64,000 nucleotides of DNA from an uncultured Coriobacteriaceae bacterium (GCA_902795065.1 CADBJR010000001.1:62001-126000); one strand, 5' to 3'; shown: positions 46,473-55,892, counted from the first letter of the stretch. Numbers and translations are program-made. Notes: generated from the sequence alone by a model not told the origin.

Positions 46473-47576
46473 ATGGTATCCTTCGATCTGGGAAGCATGT
46501 GGACGAACGTATTCATCACCGCGTGCGTGGTGCTGTTCGTCGTCCTCCTTCCCGCCATCGACCTGAAACTGTGCAAGCGCTTCCGCATCTCGCCCGATCG
46601 TGTGGCGGGCGTCACGGCGCGCCAGCGCAAGCGTCTCCGCTTCCGGCAGGTCCTGCTCTACGCCATGTTCGCCTCCTATAGCGCCATCTTCCTCTACCTC
46701 GTCTTCTTCTCGCGCAGCGCCATGGAGGACTACCGCGTCCACGTCGCTCCGCTCCAAGATCTCGCGAATGCCGTCTACATCGATTTCGGCATCCTCGGGT
46801 TTCTGGATTCGATCGCGCGGGAGGGCCTGTTCAAGGCACTCGAGCATGTCGAGATCGTCAACGCCTACGATATCGGGCAGGTCTATCTCAACGTGATGCT
46901 CTTCGTCCCGCTCGGATACCTGCTGCCCTATGTGTTCCGCTGGCCTCGCGTGAAGGTTCGCATCCGTCCCGCCCTGCTCTGCTTCCTCATCTCGCTGCTC
47001 GTCGAGAACATCCAGCTCATTACGAAGCTCGGCCTCTACGACATCGATGACATCATCACCAACACCGTTGGAGGCCTGCTCGGGCAATCGCTCTTCATCG
47101 TCTTCGCGTATATCGTCGCCAACCCCGATTGGCGCCAGGAGCTTGAATCGGCCGTGAGATGGAGGAGGTCGTCCCGCAAGCGCGCCCTCTATCCCTTCGC
47201 GCGCGGCATCGACCTCTCACGTACGACGATCCTCGGAAGCGACAAGGACGTCGTCTGGGAGTTCTACGGGGAGAAGCTCGGATTCCATCTCGTCGATCAG
47301 GTGGTCTCGACCGACCCCATCGGCATGTGCATGCTGTTCAAGATGGGGGAGATGCAGATGGAGGTCATCTGCTCGTCCCAGGTACGGATTCCCGCCGAGC
47401 AGCGTCTCACCATCACGGCGCACAATCTTCCCAAGATCAGGAAACAACTCGAGAAGGCCGGCATCGTCGCAGGGCCGATCGAGGACGACCTCTACAAGGG
47501 GATGCAGCGCTTCACGTTCAGCGCTCCCGACAACGTCGTCGTCACGATCATCGAGAGCTATGTCGATATAGATTGA
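46473..47576 (+). CDS. VanZ-like membrane protein fused to a VOC (glyoxalase-like) domain
   Basis: The 367-residue protein has an N-terminal membrane segment, then a VanZ-like domain (about 55-215) with VYLNVMLFVPLGYLLPY and LLVENIQLITKLGLYDIDDI, the classic VanZ end. From about residue 230 a soluble VOC/glyoxalase-like domain follows (VVWEFYGEKLGFHLVD; MQRFTFSAPDNVVVTIIE). VanZ domains confer low-level glycopeptide tolerance in known cases; the VOC part might bind a metal or a small ligand. The fusion is unusual. It starts 20 bp after the glycohydrolase gene. Confidence 0.8.
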   Translation: MVSFDLGSMWTNVFITACVVLFVVLLPAIDLKLCKRFRISPDRVAGVTARQRKRLRFRQVLLYAMFASYSAIFLYLVFFSRSAMEDYRVHVAPLQDLANAVYIDFGILGFLDSIAREGLFKALEHVEIVNAYDIGQVYLNVMLFVPLGYLLPYVFRWPRVKVRIRPALLCFLISLLVENIQLITKLGLYDIDDIITNTVGGLLGQSLFIVFAYIVANPDWRQELESAVRWRRSSRKRALYPFARGIDLSRTTILGSDKDVVWEFYGEKLGFHLVDQVVSTDPIGMCMLFKMGEMQMEVICSSQVRIPAEQRLTITAHNLPKIRKQLEKAGIVAGPIEDDLYKGMQRFTFSAPDNVVVTIIESYVDID

Positions 47577-47702
47577 TGACGATGGGTCGCCGCCGTGCTT
47601 GCTGTAGCTTGTGTGCTCACGCACGTCGGTGTGCCCCGGCACCGCACGCTATGGTAGGATAACCAAGGAATCGAACGGACCCATGCGGTCTGCTTTGGAG
47701 GA

Positions 47703-48551
47703 ATGTTGGAGCCTGAACGCACTGCAGACAAACCAGAGGCCATCGCGCGCGCCACGATCTCCGGCAAGGATGCCTGGTATCCCGAGAATCAACGGGACGG
47801 ATTCATCCTCCGCCAGCTCGTCACGAAGGACTTCAAGCTCAAATACCGTCGGAGCGCCCTCGGCGTCGCGTGGAGCGTCCTGAACCCGCTGCTCATGATG
47901 ATCATCATGGCCGCGGTCTTCTCGCGCCTCATGGGCCGCGCGGATGATTCGATCCCCAACTTCCCGCTCTACATCATCATCGGCAACACGGCGTTCAACC
48001 TCATGAGCGACTCCACCTCTCGGGGCCTCATGTCCATCATCGAGGCGTCGTCGCTGCTCAAGAAGGTCAAGATCAACCGTTGGGTCTTCCCGGTCCAGAA
48101 GGTGCTCTTCGCGGTCGTGAACTACGCATTCTCGCTCATCGCGGTCGTCCTGGTCATGATATTCGTCCAGTATGCCCCTTCGGTCTACGCGCTCTACGTG
48201 ATCCCAGGGCTGTTCATGCTCTCAGTCTTCTGCATCGGGCTGTCGCTGTTCCTTTCGTGCGCCGCGGTTTTCTTCCGTGACGTCATCCATCTCTGGAGCG
48301 TCTTCTTGACGGCGTGGACCTACCTCACACCGATGTTCTACTCGATCAAAATCCTTCCCGAGTGGCTCCAGACGCTCGAGAGCTTCAATCCTATGTACCT
48401 CTATCTCACGTATCTGCGCGATGCGCTGCTGTTCCGGGTGAATCCTTCGCTCGAGCTCACGCTGGGTTGCGCGGGGTTCGCCGTCGCATCGCTTGTTATC
48501 GGGTATCTCGTGTTCCGCAGGCACGAGAGCAAGTTCATCCTCTACATCTAG
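47703..48551 (+). CDS. ABC-type polysaccharide exporter, permease (Wzm/TagG-like)
   Basis: The 282-residue permease of the ABC-2 type has six membrane segments and the family segments DFKLKYRRSALGVAWSVLNP and FFRDVIHLWSVFLTAWTYLTPMFY. With the adjacent ATPase it should move a lipid-linked polysaccharide across the membrane. TTTGGAGG precedes the ATG at 47703. The next gene is the ATPase and the third is a glycosyltransferase, a coherent cell-surface glycan set. Confidence 0.88.
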   Translation: MLEPERTADKPEAIARATISGKDAWYPENQRDGFILRQLVTKDFKLKYRRSALGVAWSVLNPLLMMIIMAAVFSRLMGRADDSIPNFPLYIIIGNTAFNLMSDSTSRGLMSIIEASSLLKKVKINRWVFPVQKVLFAVVNYAFSLIAVVLVMIFVQYAPSVYALYVIPGLFMLSVFCIGLSLFLSCAAVFFRDVIHLWSVFLTAWTYLTPMFYSIKILPEWLQTLESFNPMYLYLTYLRDALLFRVNPSLELTLGCAGFAVASLVIGYLVFRRHESKFILYI

Positions 48552-48564
48552 GAGGGAGGTGTCC

Positions 48565-49332
48565 ATGGGCGGCCAGGCTAAAGTTTTTTCGGAACGCGAG
48601 TCAGTCATCGTGGCAGACGATGTCACTATGATCTTCAACATCGCCTCCGAGCGCTTCAACTCGCTCAAGGAGTACTTCATCGCCTTCATGCGCCACGAGC
48701 TTCGCTTCAAGGAGTTCCGCGCCCTTAAGAACATCTCCTTCGAGGTCAAAAGGGGAGAGGCATTTGGCCTTGTCGGTACCAACGGCTCCGGCAAATCCAC
48801 CATGCTCAAGATCATCGCGGGCGTACTCGATGCGAGCCTCGGCACATGTACCGTGAAGGGCACCATCGCGCCTCTGATCGAACTCGGTGCGGGATTCGAC
48901 CCCGAGCTCACCGCGCGCGAGAACATCTACCTCAACGGTGCCCTGTTGGGTTACCGCAAAGAGTTTATTGACGAGCATTTCAACGATATCGTCGACTTTG
49001 CGGAACTCTGGGACTTCATGGACATGCCGCTCAAAAATTATTCGAGCGGTATGGTGGCGCGCATCGCCTTCGCCATCGCCACCATTACCGAACCCGACAT
49101 ACTCATCGTCGACGAGACCCTGTCTGTGGGTGACTTCCTCTTCCAGCAGAAATGCGAGCGCCGCATCAACGAGCTTATCGAGTCCGACAACGTCACGGTC
49201 TTGCTCGTGAGCCATTCGATCGACCTCGTGGAACGTATGTGCGATCGCGCAGCATGGATCGAGAAGGGCGACCTCAAGATGCTCGGTCCCTGCGCGGAGG
49301 TTTGCGAGGCGTACAAGCATTACCAGAAATAG
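48565..49332 (+). CDS. ABC-type polysaccharide exporter, ATPase (Wzt/TagH-like)
   Basis: The 255-residue ATPase has Walker A GTNGSGKST, signature YSSGMVARI, Walker B ILIVDETLSVGD and the switch His in VSHS, as in Wzt/TagH. The opening VIVADDVTMIFNI and LKEYFIAFMRHEL are typical of the polysaccharide subfamily. There is no extra C-terminal carbohydrate-binding domain. AGGAGGGAGG precedes ATG 48565, 13 bp after the permease. Confidence 0.9.
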   Translation: MGGQAKVFSERESVIVADDVTMIFNIASERFNSLKEYFIAFMRHELRFKEFRALKNISFEVKRGEAFGLVGTNGSGKSTMLKIIAGVLDASLGTCTVKGTIAPLIELGAGFDPELTARENIYLNGALLGYRKEFIDEHFNDIVDFAELWDFMDMPLKNYSSGMVARIAFAIATITEPDILIVDETLSVGDFLFQQKCERRINELIESDNVTVLLVSHSIDLVERMCDRAAWIEKGDLKMLGPCAEVCEAYKHYQK

Positions 49333-49349
49333 CGGCGAGGGGGGCTGCA

Positions 49350-51176
49350 ATGAGAGACTATACGCTGGCGCACCTGCTTCTGACGCCACCCGATTTTGCC
49401 GCCCAGTGCCCCGGGTTACTCTATCGCTGTTCGCAGGAGCCCCCTGTCTGGAGCGCCGAAACGGGCATGCTCGAGCTCCGTGGGCCCATCGACCTCGCCA
49501 CCTATCTCAACGGCCTTTCGATTGCCAAATGGCGCCGCTACACGTGCGTGACGGCTGCCTACCTGCATATCGAGCTCGCCGGTGCTGCCGACATCTACCT
49601 TACCGTCATCTACGATGGCGACCGCATCGCGCGCCGCTCCGAGCGCCCAATTGCAACCGTCGATACCGGCGGGAAGGTCGAGGCGTTCGATATCCCGCTC
49701 GGGATCCCCAACGAGGTGCTCATCGCCGGCGTCGAGATCTTCCCCAAGGGGAGCTGCGCCATCGCGTCCGCCTCGTATTACTCGAAGGTCTACGATGATG
49801 AGGTGCGCAACGTCCACCTGCTCCTCTCGACCACGACCTTCAAGAAGGAGCACTACATCACCGCGAACATCGAGAACGTCCGCGCAGCCCGCGCGACGTG
49901 GCCTGCAGATGTCGCTGAACGCTTCCAGATGCTCGTCGTCGACAACGGCCGCACGCTCAATGCCGAGGCGCTCTCCGACGATGCCATCACCGTCATCGGC
50001 AACGATAACGTGGGCGGTGCCGGCGGCTTCTCGCGCGGCATGATGGAGGCCGTGGAGCGTGGTGCGACCCACGTCCTGCTCATGGATGACGACGTGCGCA
50101 TCCTTCCCGAATCGATCTTCCGCACGCTGGTGGTGCTCACGCTGCGCAACGAGGAGTACCAGGGTGCCTTCCTCAACGGCGCCATGCTCAACATCGAGCG
50201 TCCCAACATCCAGTTCGAGGACGTCGCTTTTGTGAAGATGGACGGCACGTACGACCGTGTGAAGCCCAACCTCGTGCTCGACACCGTCGACGACCTTGCG
50301 CTCAACGAGTCGATCGACGTCGAGGTCGACCGTGCGTACGGCGCGTGGTGGTTCTCGTGCATCCCCACATCCGCAATCCGTGCGAACGGCCTGGCGCTGC
50401 CCATCTTCGTGCGCTGCGACGACGTCGAGTTCGGCATGCGCAACGAGCCCACGTACATGACGATGCAGGGCATCTGCGTCTGGCACGAGCAGTTCGCCGG
50501 GCGCGCTTCCGCATCCGTGGACGGCTACCAGTACATCCGCAACTTCCTCATCATGAACGCAGCCGACGACCTGCCCTTCGAGCGCCAGTTCGTCGCGCGC
50601 TTCTCGCGCACCTTCAACATCTACCTGCGCTCCATGAACTACTGGTTCTGCGACCTCATGCTGCAGGGCTTCGAAGACTACATGAAGGGCCCCGATTTCC
50701 TCGCGAATGCGAGCGGCGAGCAGATCTTCATGGAGAACCGCAAGCGCAACGAGCCGCTGGTACCCGTCGAGGAGCTCGACCAGGACATCATGGCCCAGAT
50801 CTCTCCCGACATGCGTTACTTCGGCGAATTTCTCGAGCGCCCGTTGCTCGAGAAGGTGATCGAGCAGTTCCCGCACGACCGGCACATCCTGCCCGAGCGG
50901 ATGCTCATCCACGAACCGGCCGCGATCTACTACTGCCGCGGTGCTTATCCGGGACGTGCGACCGCTGCCCGCGACACGCTCGTCGCGCTCAACATGGACG
51001 CCACCAAGGGAAACATCAGGCGCATCGACCGCGATCGCTGGCGGAGTCTCAAGAACCGTTACCGCGCTGTCATGGCCGATTGGCGCACGCGCGGCAAGGA
51101 GGTCCGCGCGTCTTGGAAGGCCGAGCGCCCGTATCTCACGAGCACGACCTTCTGGAAACGCTATCTGGGCATCTAG
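49350..51176 (+). CDS. GT2 glycosyltransferase, galactofuranosyltransferase GlfT2-like
   Basis: The 608-residue protein has an N-terminal beta-rich domain, then a GT-A fold with NVGGAGGFSRGM and the metal site LLMDDDVRI, close to actinobacterial GlfT2-type polymerases, followed by a helical C-terminal region. GlfT2 builds galactofuran chains on a lipid carrier. With the exporter genes upstream it suggests a galactan-like surface polymer, but the sugar donor is inferred from similarity only. ATG 49350 follows GGCGAGGGGGG. Confidence 0.82.
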   Translation: MRDYTLAHLLLTPPDFAAQCPGLLYRCSQEPPVWSAETGMLELRGPIDLATYLNGLSIAKWRRYTCVTAAYLHIELAGAADIYLTVIYDGDRIARRSERPIATVDTGGKVEAFDIPLGIPNEVLIAGVEIFPKGSCAIASASYYSKVYDDEVRNVHLLLSTTTFKKEHYITANIENVRAARATWPADVAERFQMLVVDNGRTLNAEALSDDAITVIGNDNVGGAGGFSRGMMEAVERGATHVLLMDDDVRILPESIFRTLVVLTLRNEEYQGAFLNGAMLNIERPNIQFEDVAFVKMDGTYDRVKPNLVLDTVDDLALNESIDVEVDRAYGAWWFSCIPTSAIRANGLALPIFVRCDDVEFGMRNEPTYMTMQGICVWHEQFAGRASASVDGYQYIRNFLIMNAADDLPFERQFVARFSRTFNIYLRSMNYWFCDLMLQGFEDYMKGPDFLANASGEQIFMENRKRNEPLVPVEELDQDIMAQISPDMRYFGEFLERPLLEKVIEQFPHDRHILPERMLIHEPAAIYYCRGAYPGRATAARDTLVALNMDATKGNIRRIDRDRWRSLKNRYRAVMADWRTRGKEVRASWKAERPYLTSTTFWKRYLGI

Positions 51177-51212
51177 CGTGTCGCTTGAATCGTCTGCATA
51201 TCTTGTGCGCAG

Positions 51213-51242
51213 TTCCGTGCCGACTGCATCGTATGCTATAGT
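51213..51242 (+). promoter_or_regulatory. Promoter of the pyr operon
   Basis: TATAGT (51237-51242) is a good -10. TTCCGT (51213-51218, 18 bp away) is a weak -35. The predicted start just upstream of the PyrR hairpin fits an attenuated leader of about 120 bases. Confidence 0.55.
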
Positions 51243-51251
51243 TCAAATAGA

Positions 51252-51354
51252 CCTTTAAGCGTGGTACCGCGATGCCCGCAAGGCGATACATAGCATCATC
51301 TGCACTCTTTAGCCGAGCGACGACACCGCATGCCATGCGCAGGCGGTGTTTTTT
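51252..51354 (+). promoter_or_regulatory. PyrR-binding attenuator leader of the pyr operon
   Basis: CCTT (51252-51255) pairs with AAGG (51280-51283), with the TAA bulge after it. The upper stem (GCG/CGC and G-G-T-A with T-G-C-C) closes a six-base loop CCGCGA, matching the PyrR loop CNGNGA. In the Bacillus consensus the position before the loop pairs C-G; here it is A-T, a compensated change. A terminator follows: ACACCGC (51323-51329) with GCGGTGT (51343-51349) and a T run to 51354. UMP-bound PyrR would favour the terminator and lower pyrimidine synthesis. Confidence 0.85.
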
Positions 51355-51371
51355 CGTGAGAAAGGAAGCAG

Positions 51372-51938
51372 ATGGATAGCTACAAGCTCAAAGCGACCAT
51401 CATGGACGAGGCCGCGATGAAGCGCGCAGTCACGCGCATCGCCCATGAGATCCTCGAGCGCAACGAGGGGTCGTCGAATATCGCCCTCGTGGGCATCGTG
51501 ACGCGCGGCGTACATCTCGCCCGCATGATCGCCGACGAGATCGAGAAGATCGAGGGTTCGAAGCCTCCGATCGGAACGCTTGATATCAGCTTCTACCGCG
51601 ATGACGTGATGCGCCACATCGCGCCGGTCATCCACGCCACCAACATCCCCTTCGACATCGACCGCATCGACATCGTCCTCGTCGACGACGTCCTCTACAC
51701 GGGCCGCACCATCCGCGCCGCACTCGACGCGCTCATGGATTACGGCCGTCCCAAGACGGTCCAGCTCGCCGTCATGGTCGACCGCGGCCACCGCGAGCTC
51801 CCCATCCGCGCCGACTACGTCGGCAAGAACGTCCCGTCCTCCCGCGAGGAGGATGTCCGCGTCCGCATCGTTCCCATCGACGACTGCAACATCGTCGAGA
51901 TCTGGGAGAAGACCACCACGGAAGGGAGTGAGGCATAG
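51372..51938 (+). CDS. pyrR: PyrR, pyrimidine operon regulator / uracil phosphoribosyltransferase
   Basis: The 188-residue protein binds UMP and the leader RNA hairpin to cause attenuation. The PRPP-binding loop [20 protein letters not shown] is clear, as are the family segments [14 protein letters not shown] and [32 protein letters not shown] precedes the ATG. It lies first in the operon, right after its own target hairpin. Confidence 0.96.
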   Translation: MDSYKLKATIMDEAAMKRAVTRIAHEILERNEGSSNIALVGIVTRGVHLARMIADEIEKIEGSKPPIGTLDISFYRDDVMRHIAPVIHATNIPFDIDRIDIVLVDDVLYTGRTIRAALDALMDYGRPKTVQLAVMVDRGHRELPIRADYVGKNVPSSREEDVRVRIVPIDDCNIVEIWEKTTTEGSEA

Positions 51939-52862
51939 ATGCTCTCGGTCAAGCACCTCATCGACACCTACAGCCTGACGGCGGACGACATCACGCAGAT
52001 CCTCGATACCGCCAAATCGTTCGACCCCATCGTCAACGCGCGCACCATCAAGAAGGTCCCGGCGCTGCGCGGCCGCACCATCGTCAACCTCTTCCTCGAG
52101 CCTTCCACGCGCACGCTCAAGAGCTTCGAGCTCGCCGAGAAGCGCCTCTCCGCCGACTCCATCTCCATGGGCGGCTCGACCTCCTCGGTCGTTAAGGGAG
52201 AGAGCCTCGCCGATACGATCCAGACCATCGACGCCATGAACGTCGACATGTTCGTCGTGCGCGCACGCCTCGCGGGCACCCCGCAGGTCATCACGCAGAA
52301 CACCGACGCGATCGTCATCAACGGCGGCGACGGCAAGCACCAGCATCCCACCCAGGCGATGCTCGACCTCTACACCATCCGCGAGCACTTCGGCCATCTC
52401 GACGGCCTGAAGGTCGCCATCGTGGGCGACCTCGCGCACTCACGCGTCTGCGGTTCGCTCGCCCCAGCGCTCAAGACCATGGGCGCCGACGTCACGCTGG
52501 TAGCCCCGCCCACGTTCCAGGTGGGCGACCCCACGTGGTTCGGCTGCAACCAGACCAACCATCTCGATGATGTCATCGAGGACATGGACGTCGTGTATAT
52601 GCTTCGTGTCCAGCTCGAGCGCATGGAGGGCGCCGCCATCCCCAGCCGCCGCGAGTACAACAGGCTCTACGGCCTCTCGCTCGAGCGCGAGGCGCGCATG
52701 AAGCCCAACGCGATCATCTGCCACCCGGGTCCCATGAACCGCGGCATGGAGATCGACGCCGAGGTCGCCGACTGCGCACGTTCGAGGATCCTCGACCAGG
52801 TCAACGCGGGCGTCCTGACCCGCATGGCCGAGATGTACCTGCTGCTGGGAGGAGAAGAGTAA
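51939..52862 (+). CDS. pyrB: Aspartate carbamoyltransferase, catalytic subunit
   Basis: It joins carbamoyl phosphate and aspartate, the first dedicated step of pyrimidine synthesis. The 307-residue length fits; the carbamoyl-phosphate motif FLEPSTRTLKSFE and loops SVVKGESLADTI, HPTQAMLDLYTI and HPGPMNRG are present. No pyrI gene is adjacent. ATG 51939 is immediately after the pyrR stop and the stop overlaps the pyrC start, so translation is coupled. Confidence 0.96.
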   Translation: MLSVKHLIDTYSLTADDITQILDTAKSFDPIVNARTIKKVPALRGRTIVNLFLEPSTRTLKSFELAEKRLSADSISMGGSTSSVVKGESLADTIQTIDAMNVDMFVVRARLAGTPQVITQNTDAIVINGGDGKHQHPTQAMLDLYTIREHFGHLDGLKVAIVGDLAHSRVCGSLAPALKTMGADVTLVAPPTFQVGDPTWFGCNQTNHLDDVIEDMDVVYMLRVQLERMEGAAIPSRREYNRLYGLSLEREARMKPNAIICHPGPMNRGMEIDAEVADCARSRILDQVNAGVLTRMAEMYLLLGGEE

Positions 52863-54151
52863 TGGCATATCTGATCAAAGGCGCCCATGTGGTCGACCCC
52901 CAGGTGGGCCTGGATGATGTCCGCGACGTGCTCATCGAGGACAAGACGATCGTCTCCGTCGAGCCGAGCATCGAGGCCGCCGATGCGACCGTCGTCGACG
53001 GCACCGGCAAGTACCTCGTTCCCGGCCTCGTCGACATGCACGTCCATTTCCGCGATCCCGGCTTCGAGTACAAGGAGACCATCGCCTCCGGCTCGCGCGC
53101 TGCAGCGCATGGCGGCTTCACGGACGTCGCCACGATGCCCAATACCGAGCCTGTGACCGACACCGGCGCAGAGGTCCGCTACCAGATCGACACGGCCCGC
53201 AGGGCCGGCCTCGTGCACGTGCGCCCCATCGGCGCCCTCACGCGCGGTGAGAAGGGCGAGTCGCTCGCCGAGATCGGCGACATGGTCATGGAGGGTGCCT
53301 GCGCATTCTCCGACGACGGCCATGGCGTCCAGAGCGCCGGCATGATGAAGACCTGCATGGCCTACGTCAGCCAGTTCGACCGCGCCGTGCTCGCCCATTG
53401 CGAGGTCGAGAGCCTCTCCAAGAACGGCGTCATCAACTCCGGCCGTGCAGCTACGCGCCTCGGCATGTTCGGCTGGCCTCCGCTCGCCGAGGAGCTCGAG
53501 ATCTACCGCGACATCGAGCTCTGCCGCGGCACCAAGTGCGCGCTGCATATCTGCCACATCTCCACGGCGAAGGGCCTCGAGATGGTCAAGGCCGCCAAGG
53601 CCGAGGGCCTGCCCGTCACCTGCGAGGTCACCCCGCACCACCTGTTCCTCTGCGATGACGATATCGATGAGACGTACAACACCAACCTCAAGATGAACCC
53701 GCCGCTGCGCAAGGCATCGGATGCCGAGGCGCTGCGCGCAGGCATCCTCGACGGCTCCATCGACTGCTTCGTGACCGACCACGCGCCCCACGCGAAGCAT
53801 GAGAAGGATTGCGAGTGGGAGATCGCCTTCTTCGGCACCATCGGCCTCGAGACCTCTCTTCCCCTCATGCTCACCAACCTGGTGAACCCCGGTCTCATGA
53901 GCTGGACCCGTCTGGTCGAGGTCATGGCCGTCAACCCGCGCAAGGTCCTCCGCCTCGATCCGGTCACCATCGCCGCGGGCTCCGCTGCCAACCTCACGCT
54001 TATCGACCCGACCCGCACCGTCGAGGTCACCGAGAGCTTCTTCCAGGGCAAGTCGAAGAACTCCGCGTTCCTGGGCATGTCCCTCACCGGCTGTGCGACG
54101 GACGTCTTCGTGTCCGGCAAGCGCACCCTCATCGACGGTGTGGTTGCATGA
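52862..54151 (+). CDS. pyrC: Dihydroorotase
   Basis: It cyclises carbamoyl aspartate to dihydroorotate. The 429-residue type I enzyme has zinc ligands in VDMHVHFRDPG (His60, His62), HICHIST, and the late CFVTDHAPH. ATG 52862 overlaps the pyrB stop (TAATG); the end overlaps the pyrK start (ATGA). Confidence 0.95.
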   Translation: MAYLIKGAHVVDPQVGLDDVRDVLIEDKTIVSVEPSIEAADATVVDGTGKYLVPGLVDMHVHFRDPGFEYKETIASGSRAAAHGGFTDVATMPNTEPVTDTGAEVRYQIDTARRAGLVHVRPIGALTRGEKGESLAEIGDMVMEGACAFSDDGHGVQSAGMMKTCMAYVSQFDRAVLAHCEVESLSKNGVINSGRAATRLGMFGWPPLAEELEIYRDIELCRGTKCALHICHISTAKGLEMVKAAKAEGLPVTCEVTPHHLFLCDDDIDETYNTNLKMNPPLRKASDAEALRAGILDGSIDCFVTDHAPHAKHEKDCEWEIAFFGTIGLETSLPLMLTNLVNPGLMSWTRLVEVMAVNPRKVLRLDPVTIAAGSAANLTLIDPTRTVEVTESFFQGKSKNSAFLGMSLTGCATDVFVSGKRTLIDGVVA

Positions 54152-54972
54152 TCGCTGCGAACGCACAGGGGCTGCAGGGCACGGTAGGGCTTCACGAGTT
54201 CTGCGTGCTCGCCAACGAGCAGGTCGCTCGCGACACGTTCCGCCTCGAGATCTCGAGCCTTGTGGCGAAAAGGATCCAGCCGGGCCAGTTCATGAACTTC
54301 GCCGTGCCGGGAGACCCCACGCATATCCTGCGCATCCCGCTTTCCTTCTCGCATGCGGATGCTCCCGACTCGCACGTGACGATGTATTACGTGACGGTGG
54401 GGGAGGGAACGAAGCGCCTCTCCTCGATGCGCACGGGCGACATCTCCACGGTCGTGGGGCCGTGCGGCAAGGGCTGGCGGCTGCCCGAAGACCTGTCCGG
54501 GCGCTGCCTGCTCGTATCGGGCGGCATCGGCCTCGCTCCCATCGCTGCAGCTGCCGGTATGCTCAGCGATGCGGGAATCGCCTACGACGTGATCGCGGGC
54601 TTCCAAACCGCCGCGCGCATCCCCGAGCGCCTCATCTCCGAGATGGAGCCGCTCCTGGCAGATGATGCCAAGATCCACCTTGCAACCGATGACGGCTCGT
54701 ACGGTTTCGCGGGCTTCACCACCCGTCTCATGGAGCAGCTCATCGCCGAGCATAGCTACGGCTGCGTCCTCACCTGCGGCCCCGAGGTCATGATGCACGG
54801 CATTGCCGCCATCTGCGCGCGCGAGGGCATCGCATGCCAGGCCTCCATGGAGCGCATGATGGGCTGCGGTTTCGGCGCCTGCGGCGCCTGCAACATCCCG
54901 CTCGTCGCAGGCGGCTATGCCTCCTGCTGCATGGATGGCCCCGTCTTCGACGCGAAGGAGGTGGCATGGTGA
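54148..54972 (+). CDS. pyrK: Dihydroorotate dehydrogenase B electron-transfer subunit
   Basis: The 274-residue flavo-iron-sulfur protein takes electrons from PyrD to NAD+. An FAD/NAD reductase fold is visible (RIPLSFSHAD, VSGGIGLAPIAAAA, CGPEVMMHG). The C-terminal 2Fe-2S site has four cysteines in MGCGFGACGACNIPL and YASCCMDGP. It overlaps pyrC by 4 bp and pyrD by 7 bp. Confidence 0.93.
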   Translation: MIAANAQGLQGTVGLHEFCVLANEQVARDTFRLEISSLVAKRIQPGQFMNFAVPGDPTHILRIPLSFSHADAPDSHVTMYYVTVGEGTKRLSSMRTGDISTVVGPCGKGWRLPEDLSGRCLLVSGGIGLAPIAAAAGMLSDAGIAYDVIAGFQTAARIPERLISEMEPLLADDAKIHLATDDGSYGFAGFTTRLMEQLIAEHSYGCVLTCGPEVMMHGIAAICAREGIACQASMERMMGCGFGACGACNIPLVAGGYASCCMDGPVFDAKEVAW

Positions 54973-55892
54973 GCGGCGTGAACATGGCCGTCAACCTCGG
55001 CGGCATCAAGATGCGCAACCCCATCAACACCGCGTCGGGCACGTTCGGCTTCGGCTGGCAGCTCGAGGGCTTCTACGACGTCTCCATGCTCGGCGCCATC
55101 ACCACCAAGGGAACCTCTGCGGTTCCCTGGGAGGGAAACCCCGCGCCGCGCCTCTGCGAGGTCACCTCGGGCATCATGAACACCATCGGCCTCGCCAACC
55201 CCGGTGTGGCCGGTATCGTCGAGAAGTTCGGTGCTTACCTCGCCGGCCTCGAGGATCGCGGCTGCCGCGTCATCATGCAGGCGGCCGGCCACTCCATCGA
55301 GGAGTACCGCGACGCCGTGCGCCTCATCGAGGAGCTGGCTCCGTTCGCCTCGGGCGTGGAGCTCAACATCAGCTGCCCCAACATCGCCCGTGGCGGCAGG
55401 CTCGTGGGCGGAACCCCGGAGGATGCTTCCGAGGTTGTCCGTGCGGTGCGTCCGCTCGTCTCGCGGCCGCTCCTCGTGAAGATGGCTCCCGTTCGCGTGC
55501 CCGAGATCGCCAAGGCCTGCGAGGATGCCGGTGCCGATGCGCTCTCGCTCATCAACACGATCAACGCCATGTCGATCGACATCCATACGCGCAGAAGCCG
55601 CCTCTCCAAGCCGACGGGCGGTCTCTCCGGTCCTGCGATCCATCCCATTGCCGTGCGCATGGTGTGGGAGGCCGCACGGGCCGTCTCGATCCCCATCAAC
55701 GGCATCGGCGGCATCGCCACAGGCGCCGATGCTGCCGAGATGATCCTCGCGGGTGCCACCGCCGTCACCATCGGCACCCAGAACCTGCCCGATCCCACCG
55801 CAGGCCCGCGTATCCTCGCCGAGCTCGAACAATGGGCGGTCGAGCAGAACGTATCCGACATCAACGAGCTGGTAGGTGCTTTCGAATGCTGA
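54966..55892 (+). CDS. pyrD: Dihydroorotate dehydrogenase B catalytic subunit
   Basis: It oxidises dihydroorotate to orotate with FMN. The 308-residue class 1B enzyme carries the catalytic Cys137 in NISCPN, TASGTFGFG at the FMN site, INTINAMSID and NGIGGIATGADAAEMI. It pairs with PyrK immediately upstream. The end overlaps pyrF by 7 bp. Confidence 0.95.
   Translation: MVSGVNMAVNLGGIKMRNPINTASGTFGFGWQLEGFYDVSMLGAITTKGTSAVPWEGNPAPRLCEVTSGIMNTIGLANPGVAGIVEKFGAYLAGLEDRGCRVIMQAAGHSIEEYRDAVRLIEELAPFASGVELNISCPNIARGGRLVGGTPEDASEVVRAVRPLVSRPLLVKMAPVRVPEIAKACEDAGADALSLINTINAMSIDIHTRRSRLSKPTGGLSGPAIHPIAVRMVWEAARAVSIPINGIGGIATGADAAEMILAGATAVTIGTQNLPDPTAGPRILAELEQWAVEQNVSDINELVGAFEC

Noticed and set aside
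51260-51271. T-box core (TGGTACCGCG) before pyrR
   Set aside because: It matches a T-box by chance within the PyrR hairpin. The flanking CCTTTAA/AAGG and the CNGNGA loop fit a PyrR site, and there is no stem I.
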